Shown: positions 18,038-26,285, counted from the stretch's first letter. The stretch: 64,000 nt of DNA from Scatosoma sp048465415 (GCA_048465415.1 DBFWLO010000009.1:186001-250000); one strand, 5' to 3'. Notes: generated from the letters alone by a model not told the origin. Translations and numbers: made by a program.

Positions 18038-18386
18038 TCGACACCTCCTCAGCCAATTCCATAAACTCTCCTTTTTTAACGCCGCAGCCTTCCAGTTCCC
18101 GCATATATTCCTTCATTTTCAGCCTCAAATACTCCTCCCGCTTCGCCGCGATCAGAAACCGATCGCCGTTGACAAACTTGCCGAGCGTGCTGTCCGTGTA
18201 GATCAATCCCTCCGCTTCCAATTCCGCATACACCTTCACGACCGTGTTGGGATTGACGCAGCAAAAAGCCGCAAACTCGCGAATGGGTAAAATCTTCTGC
18301 CCCGCCGCGTAACGGCCGCTGAATATTTCTTTCTTGACGTACGCCGCGATCTGCGAGGCGATCGTCTGATTGCTTTTGAATTCCAT
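18030..18386 (-). CDS. GntR-family repressor, YtrA subfamily
   Basis: The 118-residue protein has an N-terminal winged helix-turn-helix (ILPIREFAAFCCVNPNTVVKVYAELEAEG) and a short C-terminal helical part, the size and pattern of YtrA-type GntR regulators that control ABC transporter operons. ATG 18386 has GGAAG 8 bases upstream; the frame is open to 18425, but that start would fall inside the downstream operator. Two operator-like sites flank its leader, so it is almost certainly autoregulated. The inducer is unknown. Confidence 0.88.
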   Translation of the reverse strand: MEFKSNQTIASQIAAYVKKEIFSGRYAAGQKILPIREFAAFCCVNPNTVVKVYAELEAEGLIYTDSTLGKFVNGDRFLIAAKREEYLRLKMKEYMRELEGCGVKKGEFMELAEEVSNE

Positions 18387-18404
18387 ATCGGCCGCTTCCT
18401 TTTC

Positions 18405-18425
18405 TGTATTAGTGAAATAGTACAA
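18405..18425 (-). promoter_or_regulatory. GntR operator 2 (between transcription start and gene)
   Basis: The plus-strand sequence TGTATTAGTGAAATAGTACA is a near-dyad of the form TGTAYTA-N6-TARTACA, the pattern expected for YtrA regulators. It is the inverted near-copy (19 of 21 bases) of operator 1. Confidence 0.75.
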
Positions 18426-18467
18426 GTAATCGTTTAAAAAAGAGCGTTTCCGCCCGAGCGTTTCCGT

Positions 18468-18488
18468 TTGTACTATTTCGCTGATACA
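18468..18488 (-). promoter_or_regulatory. GntR operator 1 (at the transcription start)
   Basis: The site begins directly after the -10 box of the operon promoter. Compared with the reverse complement of operator 2, only two of 21 positions differ. A repressor here would block initiation. Confidence 0.75.
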
Positions 18489-18517
18489 ATCATAGCATAT
18501 ACGGGAGCCTTTGTCAA
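18489..18517 (-). promoter_or_regulatory. sigma-A promoter of the GntR-ABC-LRR operon
   Basis: On the minus strand TTGACA (18512-18517) and TATGAT (18489-18494) are 17 bp apart. Operator 1 abuts the -10 box. Confidence 0.9.
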
Positions 18518-18544
18518 TAGTTTTTTAAAACATTTATAAAAAAT

Positions 18545-18583
18545 AAAAAAAGCGCGGAAGCCGAAGCCGCCTCGCTTTTTTTT
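18545..18583 (-). terminator. terminator after the EAL gene
   Basis: On the minus strand AAAAAAAAGCG pairs with CGCTTTTTTT around an interrupted GC-rich inner stem, with a long U run. It separates the EAL operon from the GntR operon promoter. Confidence 0.8.
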
Positions 18584-18596
18584 GAGCCGCGGGTAA

Positions 18597-19403
18597 TTAT
18601 TCCCGTATAAAGGAAAGAGCGCGGGGACGAAAGAAACAGCCGTTTGCGTCTTTTTCGGAAAGGCGGGTAAGAAAATCCTCCGCGTAAAGAGGGCGGGAAA
18701 AGAAGTAGCCCTGATAGTAGTGACATTTAAGTTTTTCGAGAATTTGTTTCTGCGCCGCCTTTTCCACGCCCTCGGCGACGCATTTCTTACCGGTCAGGCG
18801 CGCGTAGCCGATGACGGAACGCAACATTCTTTCGACCGCTGATTCCTCGATACGGTCGATATACATTTTATCGATTTTAATAAGGCCCACAGGCAATTCC
18901 GACATCTTGCGGAGATCGGAAGAACCTTTTCCGAAGTCGTCTACCGCGAGCGAACAGCCGGCCGCGTAGAGCACGGAAAGATTCTCCTTTACGATTCCTC
19001 CGAACTCGTACGCGGCGCTTTCCGTGATTTCCACGATCAAAGCCCGGCAGGAAAGGCCGCTTTCCCGCGCCCACGCGCAAAACCGTCCGGCAAATCCTTG
19101 TTCCTGCAACTGTATGGGAGAGACGTTGATGCAAAAACAAAGGGCCGGAAACGCATGCGCCGACACGCATCGGCCGAGTTCGCGGAGCACGCCGCGCGTC
19201 AAATCGTCGATATACCCCGATTCTTCCGCGAAGGGAATGAAATCGTTGGGCATGACGATCCCGCCTTCGTATTCGAGGCGGCAGAGCACCTCCGCCTTAT
19301 CGAACCCCCCTTCGCCGTCGAAAATCGGCTGGAAGGCGAGTTTGATCTTTCCCTGTTCCAGAGCGGATCTGGCACGCTCCGCTTTATCCGTTGATAACTT
19401 CAT
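18597..19403 (-). CDS. EAL-domain cyclic-di-GMP phosphodiesterase
   Basis: A single EAL domain fills the 268-residue protein; no GGDEF, sensor or membrane domain is present. The signature residues look intact: EVLCRL in place of EALxR, the Asn in CINVSPIQL, VEITES, DDFGKGSSDL, the Lys in LIKIDK, EGVE and YYQGYFFSRP. It should hydrolyse c-di-GMP in the cytoplasm. It overlaps the membrane-protein gene upstream by 20 bases, which suggests coupled expression with the secreted papain-like protein. No diguanylate cyclase occurs in this window. Confidence 0.88.
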   Translation of the reverse strand: MKLSTDKAERARSALEQGKIKLAFQPIFDGEGGFDKAEVLCRLEYEGGIVMPNDFIPFAEESGYIDDLTRGVLRELGRCVSAHAFPALCFCINVSPIQLQEQGFAGRFCAWARESGLSCRALIVEITESAAYEFGGIVKENLSVLYAAGCSLAVDDFGKGSSDLRKMSELPVGLIKIDKMYIDRIEESAVERMLRSVIGYARLTGKKCVAEGVEKAAQKQILEKLKCHYYQGYFFSRPLYAEDFLTRLSEKDANGCFFRPRALSFIRE

Positions 19404-20031
19404 CAGCGATACGCAACGCGTCCTCCCTGTCCATGCTGTCGAACCGGAAACCGAGGAAACGGTTCTCCGTTTCGTATTTGATCACCGCCACCTCCCCGAA
19501 CCGAGAAACGAGCACGGTCTTTCCGCCAACTTCCGCCGGTTCCGCCGCTTCGGAGAACCAGCCGTAGTCGCTCATATAAGGCGCGTAGTTTTTATCCACC
19601 GCCACGCTCACAAGAAATTGAGAGGCTGCCGAGGAATATACGGCCGTAACGACCAGCGTGCGCTCCGTCTCTTTTTCGTAGTAGAGCGCCGCGGAACTCA
19701 CCGTATACCCGCCGAGAACGTCGGGCAGATTCACGCCCGCTTCCCGGCTGAGTTCGGACATGGAAAGGTCCGTTTTGACGCAGCTGTAATCCATATAAAC
19801 GGTTTCGTCCCCGCGCAAAGCGAGCGGCAGCGCGATGCACGCCGCGGTCAAAACCGTCACCGAACAGAGCGCGCAGACGAATTTTTTGACGGGAAACGCG
19901 CGTTTGACCGGTTCGTAATACGCCGCGATGATTTTACGGTTGCGTTCGCGGCGATCCTCGTTTTCGATATCTTCGCCGTCCGATTCCCCCAGATTTTTCA
20001 ATTCTTCTTCTAATAAGTTTTTCATAATCAC
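19384..20031 (-). CDS. single-pass membrane protein of unknown function
   Basis: About 75 charged N-terminal residues (rich in E, D and R) precede one membrane helix near residues 53-73, and the remaining 140 residues should be outside the cell. That layout recalls anti-sigma factors, but no zinc-binding anti-sigma motif is visible. GTG 20031 overlaps the upstream stop as GTGA; ATG 20025 is the alternative start. It sits between a secreted papain-like protein and an EAL protein, with an ECF-like sigma factor gene divergent to the operon. Confidence 0.65.
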   Translation of the reverse strand: MIMKNLLEEELKNLGESDGEDIENEDRRERNRKIIAAYYEPVKRAFPVKKFVCALCSVTVLTAACIALPLALRGDETVYMDYSCVKTDLSMSELSREAGVNLPDVLGGYTVSSAALYYEKETERTLVVTAVYSSAASQFLVSVAVDKNYAPYMSDYGWFSEAAEPAEVGGKTVLVSRFGEVAVIKYETENRFLGFRFDSMDREDALRIADEVING

Positions 20032-21209
20032 CAGATATTGACCGAAAGAGCGTAATCGAGCTTACAAGAGTCGTAGAGCCGGATATAACCGTCGGGCAGG
20101 GACGAGATTACCGTTTTGACGTTCAGATAACGGTCGGTGCGGTAATTGACTTCCTCGGTTACTTTGACGAAGCGGAAGGGATTGTACCAGACGGGCGACC
20201 AGACGGATTTCGTTTCCGTGCGGTAATAATCGACGTTGCGGTAGCCGTAAGCGACCATCGTATGATTGCCGCTGTAATAGTTTGTCACCATCATGTCGTA
20301 GCCGTTCATCTCAGCGATTGTGCTGAGGGCGTTATATTTATCGACGAACAGGACCACCGGCCTGCCGCTCTTCACCGCCGCAGTGAACCCCGCAACGTCG
20401 AGCGTGCCGCCTCTGACGAGACTGCCGTACGAAACGTTTCTGCCCCGCCGCGCGACATAGGAGGTGAGCCCGGACTTGAAATTCGCGTAGGTAGTGCCGC
20501 CGTAGACGTCCGTCTTCATATCGTGATACAGGGCATCGATCATATTTTTCGTCGCGGCGTTCTCGCCCGTCCAGCGTCCGCCCGAATAGGCGGCGTAAGA
20601 AGGTATGAGTTCGCCGAAATAGGAGTCGTAATAGCCGACGACGATTCCGCCCGCGATATTCGCGCAGGAATTCTGATAGGAACACTGCATATAGGAAGGC
20701 AGGCCGCGGGAGATCTTATAAGAGGATTCCGACTTGCGGGAATATTCGACTCTCTGCGTCTCGCTGCCCGTAAAGGTGTTGAAATCCCCGTAACGCCGCG
20801 CGACCGCCTGTCCCGTCACCACGTCGTAAAAATAATTTCCGACGAGTTCGAGATAGTTTAAAAAGCCGCCGTACACGGGATACCCGGCGTCTTTATACGG
20901 ATTTTCCGCGTCGCCGTAATATTCCGCCGTTTCGTATCCGTCCTCCGTCTCCACGACGATGAGAAAGCCGGACTTTTCGCCCGCTTCGACGTCGTACAGG
21001 AATCCAGTCTCTTCCATCGCCAGGTCGTAGAGGGGACGCTTTTGCAACCGGTACTCCGTCGTGCCTTCCAGCGCCTCCACCGTCTGTGCAGCCGCCTCGT
21101 CGGGCGAGAGCCGGACAGGCGCTTCTTCCGCGGACGCGGCGAGTATAGGCGCGCCCAAGCAGGAAATCACACAACAGCATGCCGCCGCGGCGGCAAGAAA
21201 TTTTTTCAT
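20028..21209 (-). CDS. secreted papain-like (C39/C10-type) cysteine peptidase-like protein
   Basis: The 393-residue protein has a clear signal peptide (MKKFLAAAAACCCV through ILAASAEE). The mature part contains a candidate catalytic cysteine in NSCANIAGGIVVGYYD and a candidate histidine in SGNHTMVAYGYRN, in the order expected for papain-fold peptidases. The N-terminal 130 residues could be a propeptide. Peptidase activity is inferred and no substrate is known. It is the first gene of a three-gene operon with a membrane protein and an EAL protein. GGAGG precedes the start. Confidence 0.7.
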   Translation of the reverse strand: MKKFLAAAAACCCVISCLGAPILAASAEEAPVRLSPDEAAAQTVEALEGTTEYRLQKRPLYDLAMEETGFLYDVEAGEKSGFLIVVETEDGYETAEYYGDAENPYKDAGYPVYGGFLNYLELVGNYFYDVVTGQAVARRYGDFNTFTGSETQRVEYSRKSESSYKISRGLPSYMQCSYQNSCANIAGGIVVGYYDSYFGELIPSYAAYSGGRWTGENAATKNMIDALYHDMKTDVYGGTTYANFKSGLTSYVARRGRNVSYGSLVRGGTLDVAGFTAAVKSGRPVVLFVDKYNALSTIAEMNGYDMMVTNYYSGNHTMVAYGYRNVDYYRTETKSVWSPVWYNPFRFVKVTEEVNYRTDRYLNVKTVISSLPDGYIRLYDSCKLDYALSVNIW

Positions 21210-21311
21210 AATTTTCTTCCTCCACTATATTACAACGGAATAAAAAAGGTCTTTTGCCCTGAACCAACAAATTTTCTTTGTCAATTTTTCAGCATTTGTG
21301 TCGAAATTTAT

Positions 21312-21340
21312 TTGCTTAGCGGCGGGAAGTATGGTAGAAT
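21312..21340 (+). promoter_or_regulatory. likely promoter of the sigma factor gene
   Basis: TTGCTT (21312-21317) and TAGAAT (21335-21340) are 17 bp apart on the plus strand. The 220-bp divergent region must also hold the promoter of the minus-strand peptidase operon, which I could not place. Confidence 0.6.
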
Positions 21341-21435
21341 AGTAAACGGAATACTATTTTCCAGACGTTTTTTCACTTTTACTCCCTTCGCCGCTTTTTT
21401 ATGGGCGTTTCGCTGACATTTGAAGGAATACGGCA

Positions 21436-21969
21436 TTGAAAGTTGACAACGAAAAAATAAATAGTCTGCTCGGACGTATCCGGAAAAACGATCTGTTCGC
21501 CTTAGCGGAATTGATGGAAGCGGTCACGCCGAAGATCTCTAAAATCGCGTTCTCGATTCTCAAAGACAGGCAGCTCGCCGAAGACGTTTTGGACGAAGTG
21601 CTCGTCGCTTTGGTGCAGAACGTTCATTCCTTCAAGTCGAAAAAAAATATCAGCGGTTGGCTGAACGCCGTCACGATCAATAAATCCATCGACTATTTGC
21701 GCAAGACGAAAAACGAGTTTCTGCCCGGAGACGAGTTCCTCTCCTCGATCCCCGCCGCCGTCACCGAAGAGTACATGACGGAACGGCTGCAAATCCTCGA
21801 CACGCTGGAAAAAATGGATCCGCTCCAACGCCGGCTTCTGCTCGACAAGCTCCTCAACGGGGAAACGCTGTTTTCGCTCGCCAAAAAATACAATCTCACC
21901 GTCAAACAAGTACGCCTGCGGCTGAAAAAGGCGAACGCCGCTTTCGTACGTTTTTATAAGGAACCGTGA
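21436..21969 (+). CDS. sigma-70 family (ECF-like) sigma factor
   Basis: The 177-residue protein has sigma region 2 (LAEDVLDEVLVALVQNVHSF and then INKSIDYLRK) and region 4 (LQRRLLLDKLLNGETLFSLAKKYNLTVKQVRLRLKKA), the arrangement of small ECF-type factors. It uses a TTG start (21436) with GGA 9 bases upstream. It is divergent from the peptidase/membrane/EAL operon, whose membrane protein could be its regulator by position. The promoter it recognises is unknown. Confidence 0.82.
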   Translation: MKVDNEKINSLLGRIRKNDLFALAELMEAVTPKISKIAFSILKDRQLAEDVLDEVLVALVQNVHSFKSKKNISGWLNAVTINKSIDYLRKTKNEFLPGDEFLSSIPAAVTEEYMTERLQILDTLEKMDPLQRRLLLDKLLNGETLFSLAKKYNLTVKQVRLRLKKANAAFVRFYKEP

Positions 21970-22052
21970 ACGCTTGCCTTTATGCGCCTATGCTCCCGTG
22001 TATCTCTCTGCACGTGCGCATATCATGAAATTTACATATATTCCATAAAAAT

Positions 22053-22085
22053 AAAAACGATCCGATAATTCCCGGATCGTTTTTC
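22053..22085. terminator. bidirectional terminator between the sigma factor and MBL genes
   Basis: AAAAACGATCCG and CGGATCGTTTTT form a perfect 12-bp stem around an 8-base loop. It serves the convergent sigma factor gene and the minus-strand MBL-fold gene. Confidence 0.9.
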
Positions 22086-22100
22086 TATTTCGGATACTTT

Positions 22101-22949
22101 TTAAATTTTTTTACGAAAGCCGTCGAACGCCGCGATCATTCCGTACTCTCTTTCCGCTTTTTTGAGCGTTTCGCTAAAAGGCGCGCTGTTGTGGGAATAG
22201 TGCGTGATTATATACTGCGTACGCTCGTCCGCCGCCCCGCGCGACACAAGTTCCCGTCGCATTTCGGCGTTGTCGGGTAGCCCCATGTGCCTGGACATAT
22301 TCCCCGCCTCGTAAAAAAGAAAGGTGCAATCGAAGGTGACGAGATCTATCGTCTTTCCTTTTCGCTTCCTATACGCGTCCAAAAAATCGAGCGTCTCCGT
22401 AGGGAGCCGGCCCGTATCGGTGAGATGGAGATAAATCTTCCCTTCCTTTTCGAGAAGATAGACGTAGGCGGTCTCGGTCTTGCTGTGCCGGGCGGGCAGC
22501 GCCGCGGCGGTATAGGCTCCGAAGGAAAAGGGCTCGAACGGCCGTACCTCCGTGACGGCGATATGCGCCGCCACGTCCGCGCGGAGCTCCCGACGCGTAC
22601 ATTCCTCAAAGACTTTTTTTACTTCCGGGTTGCCGAAAATTTGCAGCGGCGCGGAAATTTCCGAAGCGTATTTGTAGCCGCGCAGGATAAAATCGTGCGC
22701 GTAAAAATGGTCCATGTGGCTGTGCGTCACGAGCAGATAGCGCACGGCGGCCAGATCGACGCCGAATTTTAACGAATGATAGTAAGCGTCGGGCGGAAAA
22801 TCGATCGACAGATCGCCGTCCACGAGCACTTGGGAACGGCTGTGAAATTCGCTTTCGCCGCGCCGCCTGATCTCACGGCAGGCGGGACAATTACAGAACA
22901 CGGCGGGCACGCCCTCGGCCGCGCCCGTGCCCAAATAGGTCAGTTCCAT
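22101..22949 (-). CDS. MBL-fold metallohydrolase, PhnP-like
   Basis: The metallo-beta-lactamase fold is shown by the opening ELTYLGTGAAEGVPAVFCNC, the metal motif THSHMDHFYAHD, a later DTGRL acidic block and a C-terminal ITHYSHN histidine motif. Cysteines in FCNCPAC match the zinc site of PhnP-type phosphodiesterases, so a cyclic phosphodiester is a likely substrate. No phosphonate genes are near. It follows the P-loop kinase gene directly at its stop. Confidence 0.82.
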   Translation of the reverse strand: MELTYLGTGAAEGVPAVFCNCPACREIRRRGESEFHSRSQVLVDGDLSIDFPPDAYYHSLKFGVDLAAVRYLLVTHSHMDHFYAHDFILRGYKYASEISAPLQIFGNPEVKKVFEECTRRELRADVAAHIAVTEVRPFEPFSFGAYTAAALPARHSKTETAYVYLLEKEGKIYLHLTDTGRLPTETLDFLDAYRKRKGKTIDLVTFDCTFLFYEAGNMSRHMGLPDNAEMRRELVSRGAADERTQYIITHYSHNSAPFSETLKKAEREYGMIAAFDGFRKKI

Positions 22950-23456
22950 TTATAAATTCCTCATAAAGGCGGTCAGTTCGCGCTGACTGCCGATCACCGT
23001 CGTTTTTTCGGGATACGCTTTCACGACTTCCCGGTAACGGTTCCGATATTTCTTTTTTCTGCCCGTCCAAAGAATCCAGCGGACAAATTCAAAATCTATC
23101 TTTTCCGCGCAGCCTTCCGTCATGGATTCCCGGTTTTTGCCCCGGTGCTGCCGGAAACGCCGGAAAACGCGGCGCAGACAGGAAAAGCGATTGAAATTCA
23201 TAAATACGATCCGATCCGCCTCCCGCAGGCGCCTTTCGTAAGAGAGAGCAAAATAGTTGCCGTCCACAACCCAGGAGTCGCGTTCGTCCAGAAATGCGGC
23301 GACGAGCTTCGTCTCTTCCTCCCGCGAACGTTCCCGCCAGCCGGGAAGCCAATGCACGCGGTCGAGATGCAGGACTTGACAATCGTATCGTTCGCCGAGG
23401 GCTTTGGCGAGCGTGGATTTTCCCGAACCGCTGTAACCGACGACCGCGATTTTCAC
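22950..23456 (-). CDS. small P-loop NTPase, adenylate-kinase/FlaR-like
   Basis: Walker A GYSGSGKST stands at residue 8, followed by HLDRVHWLPGW and WVVDGNYFALSYERRL, features of the small 'DNA topology modulation protein'/FlaR-type kinases. It is 168 residues long if it starts at GTG 23456, which overlaps the DUF3795 stop as GTGA; the frame is open farther upstream but that part lies inside the neighbour. The substrate is unknown, and the FlaR name reflects history rather than a proven role. Confidence 0.75.
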   Translation of the reverse strand: MKIAVVGYSGSGKSTLAKALGERYDCQVLHLDRVHWLPGWRERSREEETKLVAAFLDERDSWVVDGNYFALSYERRLREADRIVFMNFNRFSCLRRVFRRFRQHRGKNRESMTEGCAEKIDFEFVRWILWTGRKKKYRNRYREVVKAYPEKTTVIGSQRELTAFMRNL

Positions 23457-23824
23457 GCTCGCTTGCCCTCCTTGATAAAGCGGATCGCTTCCTCTAAGTC
23501 GTCGAAATCGTCGTAATCCCCGGTAACGCCGCCGCGGTGATAGACGACGCCGTTCTTTTCGTTGCGTTCGAGGCAATCGAGCAATTCTTCTTTGCCGTAT
23601 CTTTGGATAAAGGCGATAAACGCTTGGGGCTTGACTTTTTTCAGCAGGCCTTTTTCGCAAGATTCCTTACATTCGTAACAGCCCTGCAAATCCTTTTCCG
23701 CGGAGCATTTCCGATTCTCGCACCAGGCTTGCCCGGGGCAGGAAACCGAGCGGCAGCCTTCGCAAGCCGCCGTGCACAGACAACACGCTAAGCCGCATCT
23801 GGCGATTCCCAGTTCTCTTCTCAT
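23453..23824 (-). CDS. DUF3795 cysteine-rich protein
   Basis: The first 65 residues carry about eleven cysteines in the DUF3795 pattern (CGLACCLCTAACEGCRS, CPGQAWC, GCYECKESC), probably binding metal. The C-terminal half is helical and acidic. Such proteins are common in anaerobes and have no proven function. It sits in a short operon of small genes from dtd to the MBL-fold hydrolase. Confidence 0.78.
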   Translation of the reverse strand: MRRELGIARCGLACCLCTAACEGCRSVSCPGQAWCENRKCSAEKDLQGCYECKESCEKGLLKKVKPQAFIAFIQRYGKEELLDCLERNEKNGVVYHRGGVTGDYDDFDDLEEAIRFIKEGKRA

Positions 23825-23827
23825 CTT

Positions 23828-24046
23828 TTATTTTTCTCCTTCGTTTTTCAAAGCCGGTTCCGGCATTTTCGACAGATCGAGCGCCGCGTAAAGGTCGTAC
23901 GCTTGGGCGCATTCCCGCGCGGACAGTCCCGTTTCTTTCACGAGATATGCCACGCACGTTTCCCTGTTTGCAAATCGGGACTGCATTTCTTTGAATTCCT
24001 TCATTCCCGCCATCGCTCTTTGAAAATCTTCTTCGGATATTTTCAT
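23828..24046 (-). CDS. small conserved-looking protein (72 residues), unknown
   Basis: A predicted all-helical small protein (MKISEEDFQRAMAGMKEF at the start). It has a good ribosome binding site (AGGAG) and fits tightly between dtd and the DUF3795 gene. I do not recognise a family. Confidence 0.6.
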   Translation of the reverse strand: MKISEEDFQRAMAGMKEFKEMQSRFANRETCVAYLVKETGLSARECAQAYDLYAALDLSKMPEPALKNEGEK

Positions 24047-24055
24047 GAGTTCCTC

Positions 24056-24496
24056 CTATTCCGCGTCTAAAAGGATCGTCACCGGCCCGTCGTTGAGCTG
24101 TTCGATCTTCATATCCGCGCCGAACACCCCTTTTTTCACCGGTACGCCGTATTCCGCGAGCAGTTCCGCCGCGTAGTCGTAGAGAAGTTCGGCGCGTTCC
24201 GGGCGTTCTGCGGCCATAAAGTCGGGCCGGTTGCCGCGCGAAGCGTCGCCGTAAAGCGTGAACTGGGAAACGAAGAGCACTTCCCCGCCCACCTCCTTGA
24301 CAGACAGATTCATTTTCCCGTTTTCGTCCTCGAAAATTCTGAGATTCGCGATCTTTTTCGCGAGATATTCCGCCTGCCGCTTTTCGTCTCCGGCCTTGAC
24401 GGCGAAAAAGACGACGAGCCCGCGGGAGATCCTGGAAACGAGTTCTCCGTCCACCTTCAAGATCGCATACTGCACTCTCTGTACGACCGCCCTCAT
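24056..24496 (-). CDS. dtd: D-aminoacyl-tRNA deacylase
   Basis: Dtd removes D-amino acids and glycine wrongly attached to tRNA. The 146-residue protein has its two diagnostic motifs, SQFTLYGDASRGNRPDF and the C-terminal NDGPVTILLD with the Gly-cisPro pair. ATG 24496 starts the conserved MRAVVQRV and has GGAGG just upstream; the longer frame to 24553 lacks support. Confidence 0.95.
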   Translation of the reverse strand: MRAVVQRVQYAILKVDGELVSRISRGLVVFFAVKAGDEKRQAEYLAKKIANLRIFEDENGKMNLSVKEVGGEVLFVSQFTLYGDASRGNRPDFMAAERPERAELLYDYAAELLAEYGVPVKKGVFGADMKIEQLNDGPVTILLDAE

Positions 24497-24520
24497 AAAC
24501 GCCTCCCTTAAAAATACAGC

Positions 24521-24556
24521 AAAACGCAGGATTTGAAAAACAAAATCCTGCATTTT
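24521..24556 (-). terminator. terminator after efp
   Basis: AAATGCAGGATTT and AAATCCTGCGTTT form a 14-bp stem with one mismatch-type change, followed by a short U run on the minus strand. It lies between efp and dtd. Confidence 0.7.
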
Positions 24557-24588
24557 GAAAAGTCGATGTGTTTTGTCGCCGGGAGAGT

Positions 24589-25152
24589 TCAGACTCTGCT
24601 CATGTATTCGCCCGTTCTCGTGTCGATACGGATCGTCTCGCCCTCGTTGACGAACATGGGCACCTGAATGATCGCGCCCGTTTCCACTTTCGCGTTCTTC
24701 ATGACGTTGGTGGCCGTGTTGCCTTTTACGCCCGGTTCCGCCTCGATGACTTTGAGTTCCACGAAGTTCTCGGGCTCCACCGAGAACGCCGTACCGTACA
24801 AAAATTTCACGGTCACAACGTCGTTTTCCTTGATGTATTTGAGGGCTTCCTCCACCTGATCGTGCGTGAGCATAGTCTGGTTATATTCCTCGTCCATAAA
24901 GACGTAAAATTCGCCGTCGAAATAGGAATAAGTCATCTTTTTGGTCTCCACCTGCGCGGTTTCGAGCTTGGCGGTGGGGTTGAAGGTTTCGTTGGAGAGC
25001 ACTTGTCCCGTCACCACGTTTTTCAGCGTCGTTCTCACGAACGCCGCGCCCTTGCCGGGTTTTACGTGCTGGAAATCGGTAACGGTGTAAACGCCGCTCT
25101 TATACTCGAACGTCACGCCCTTTCTGATATCGCCTGCTAACATCTGTGCCAT
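24589..25152 (-). CDS. efp: translation elongation factor P
   Basis: EF-P rescues ribosomes stalled at polyproline. The 187-residue sequence shows the KOW-like domain with the loop DFQHVKPGKGAAFVRTTLKN, where the Lys in PGKGA is the usual modification site, and the two OB domains ending in GETIRIDTRTGEYMSRV. No EF-P modification gene is in the window. Confidence 0.96.
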   Translation of the reverse strand: MAQMLAGDIRKGVTFEYKSGVYTVTDFQHVKPGKGAAFVRTTLKNVVTGQVLSNETFNPTAKLETAQVETKKMTYSYFDGEFYVFMDEEYNQTMLTHDQVEEALKYIKENDVVTVKFLYGTAFSVEPENFVELKVIEAEPGVKGNTATNVMKNAKVETGAIIQVPMFVNEGETIRIDTRTGEYMSRV

Positions 25153-25189
25153 ACAATTTTTCTCCTTGTTTCCGCTATGATTTTCTTTA

Positions 25190-25219
25190 ATTTTATCTTC
25201 CTCTCGCCGCGCAAGCCAA
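25190..25219 (-). promoter_or_regulatory. possible promoter of efp
   Basis: On the minus strand TTGGCT (25214-25219) and TAAAAT (25190-25195) are 18 bp apart, about 40 bp before efp. Confidence 0.45.
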
Positions 25220-25223
25220 ACGC

Positions 25224-26285
25224 TTACAAAATCACGAGATTTCTGTCCGTTTTATGCATGAAGCTCCTTACTTTTCCGTTTTCGAGCGTCACGGTGTCCT
25301 CGATGCGAATCCCGTATTCGCCCGCGAGGTATACGCCCGGCTCGTCCGAGAATACCATGCCGTCCGTCAATACGTCCGCGCCGCCCTTTCTCACAAAAGG
25401 AAATTCGTGGATATTCAGTCCGATGCCGTGCCCCAGAGAATGGGTGAAATACTTGCCGTATCCCTTTACTTCGAGATAATCCCTCGCGACGGCGTCCGCC
25501 TCGCCGCCCGTCATGCCCGAAGTCACTTTTTCCTTGACAAGATTGTGAGCCGTCAGCACCGCGTCGTACGCTTTTTTGAACTCCCCGTGCTTTTTGTCGT
25601 CGCCGAAGAGGAAGGTACGCGTGATGTCCGAACAGTAACCGTCCACTTTACAGCCGAAATCGACGAGGATCTCGTCGCCGAATCTGAGTTTCGTATTCCC
25701 CGTTTCGTGATGGGGCACGGCCGCGTGCGCGCCGAAGGCGACGATGGTGTCGAAAGAAGTACTGTACGCGCCCAACGTGCGCATGTTGTATTCGAGCAGA
25801 GCCGCGATTTCCGCTTCCGTCATACCCTCTCTGATCTCGGGCAAGAGCTTTAAAAAGCCCTCTTCCGCAATCTCGCAAGCCCGTGCGATCGCGTTCAGCT
25901 CCCAGTCGTTTTTCCTCGACATAGCGTCGAGAAATGCCGGCATACTGTCCACGAGCGTCAAGCCGAGTTCCGAAAGTTTCTTATATTCGGGATAGAACGT
26001 GAGTTCGAAGGGAATCCCCACCGTTTTATATTTTTTCAAAAGCTCGGTAGGCGTGTTCGCAAAGCGGTCCATTTCTTTGACCTCGACTTCCGTGCCCGCC
26101 AGCGCTTTCACGGCCGCTTCCGTATACCGCGCGTCCGTGTACATCGTCGTGCCGTCTTTGTCCGTCACGACGAATCCGCCTTCCGTGAAAAACCCGGTCA
26201 GGTATCTTCTTAAATAGTCGCAGGTGGTGAATACGGCGTCCGCGCCCACGGCGTCGAATATCTTTTTACCGTTCGTCCGAATCAT
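25224..26285 (-). CDS. M24 family Xaa-Pro aminopeptidase
   Basis: The protein has an N-terminal creatinase-like domain and a C-terminal pita-bread peptidase domain. The metal ligands are visible: two Asp in VDFGCKVDGYCSDITRTF, His in HSLGHGIGLNIHE and two Glu in DEPGVYLAGEYGIRIED. It should cut X-Pro bonds from peptide N-termini in the cytoplasm. ATG 26285 has GAGG 7 bases upstream. It has its own promoter and is upstream of efp, a common pairing. Confidence 0.92.
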   Translation of the reverse strand: MIRTNGKKIFDAVGADAVFTTCDYLRRYLTGFFTEGGFVVTDKDGTTMYTDARYTEAAVKALAGTEVEVKEMDRFANTPTELLKKYKTVGIPFELTFYPEYKKLSELGLTLVDSMPAFLDAMSRKNDWELNAIARACEIAEEGFLKLLPEIREGMTEAEIAALLEYNMRTLGAYSTSFDTIVAFGAHAAVPHHETGNTKLRFGDEILVDFGCKVDGYCSDITRTFLFGDDKKHGEFKKAYDAVLTAHNLVKEKVTSGMTGGEADAVARDYLEVKGYGKYFTHSLGHGIGLNIHEFPFVRKGGADVLTDGMVFSDEPGVYLAGEYGIRIEDTVTLENGKVRSFMHKTDRNLVIL

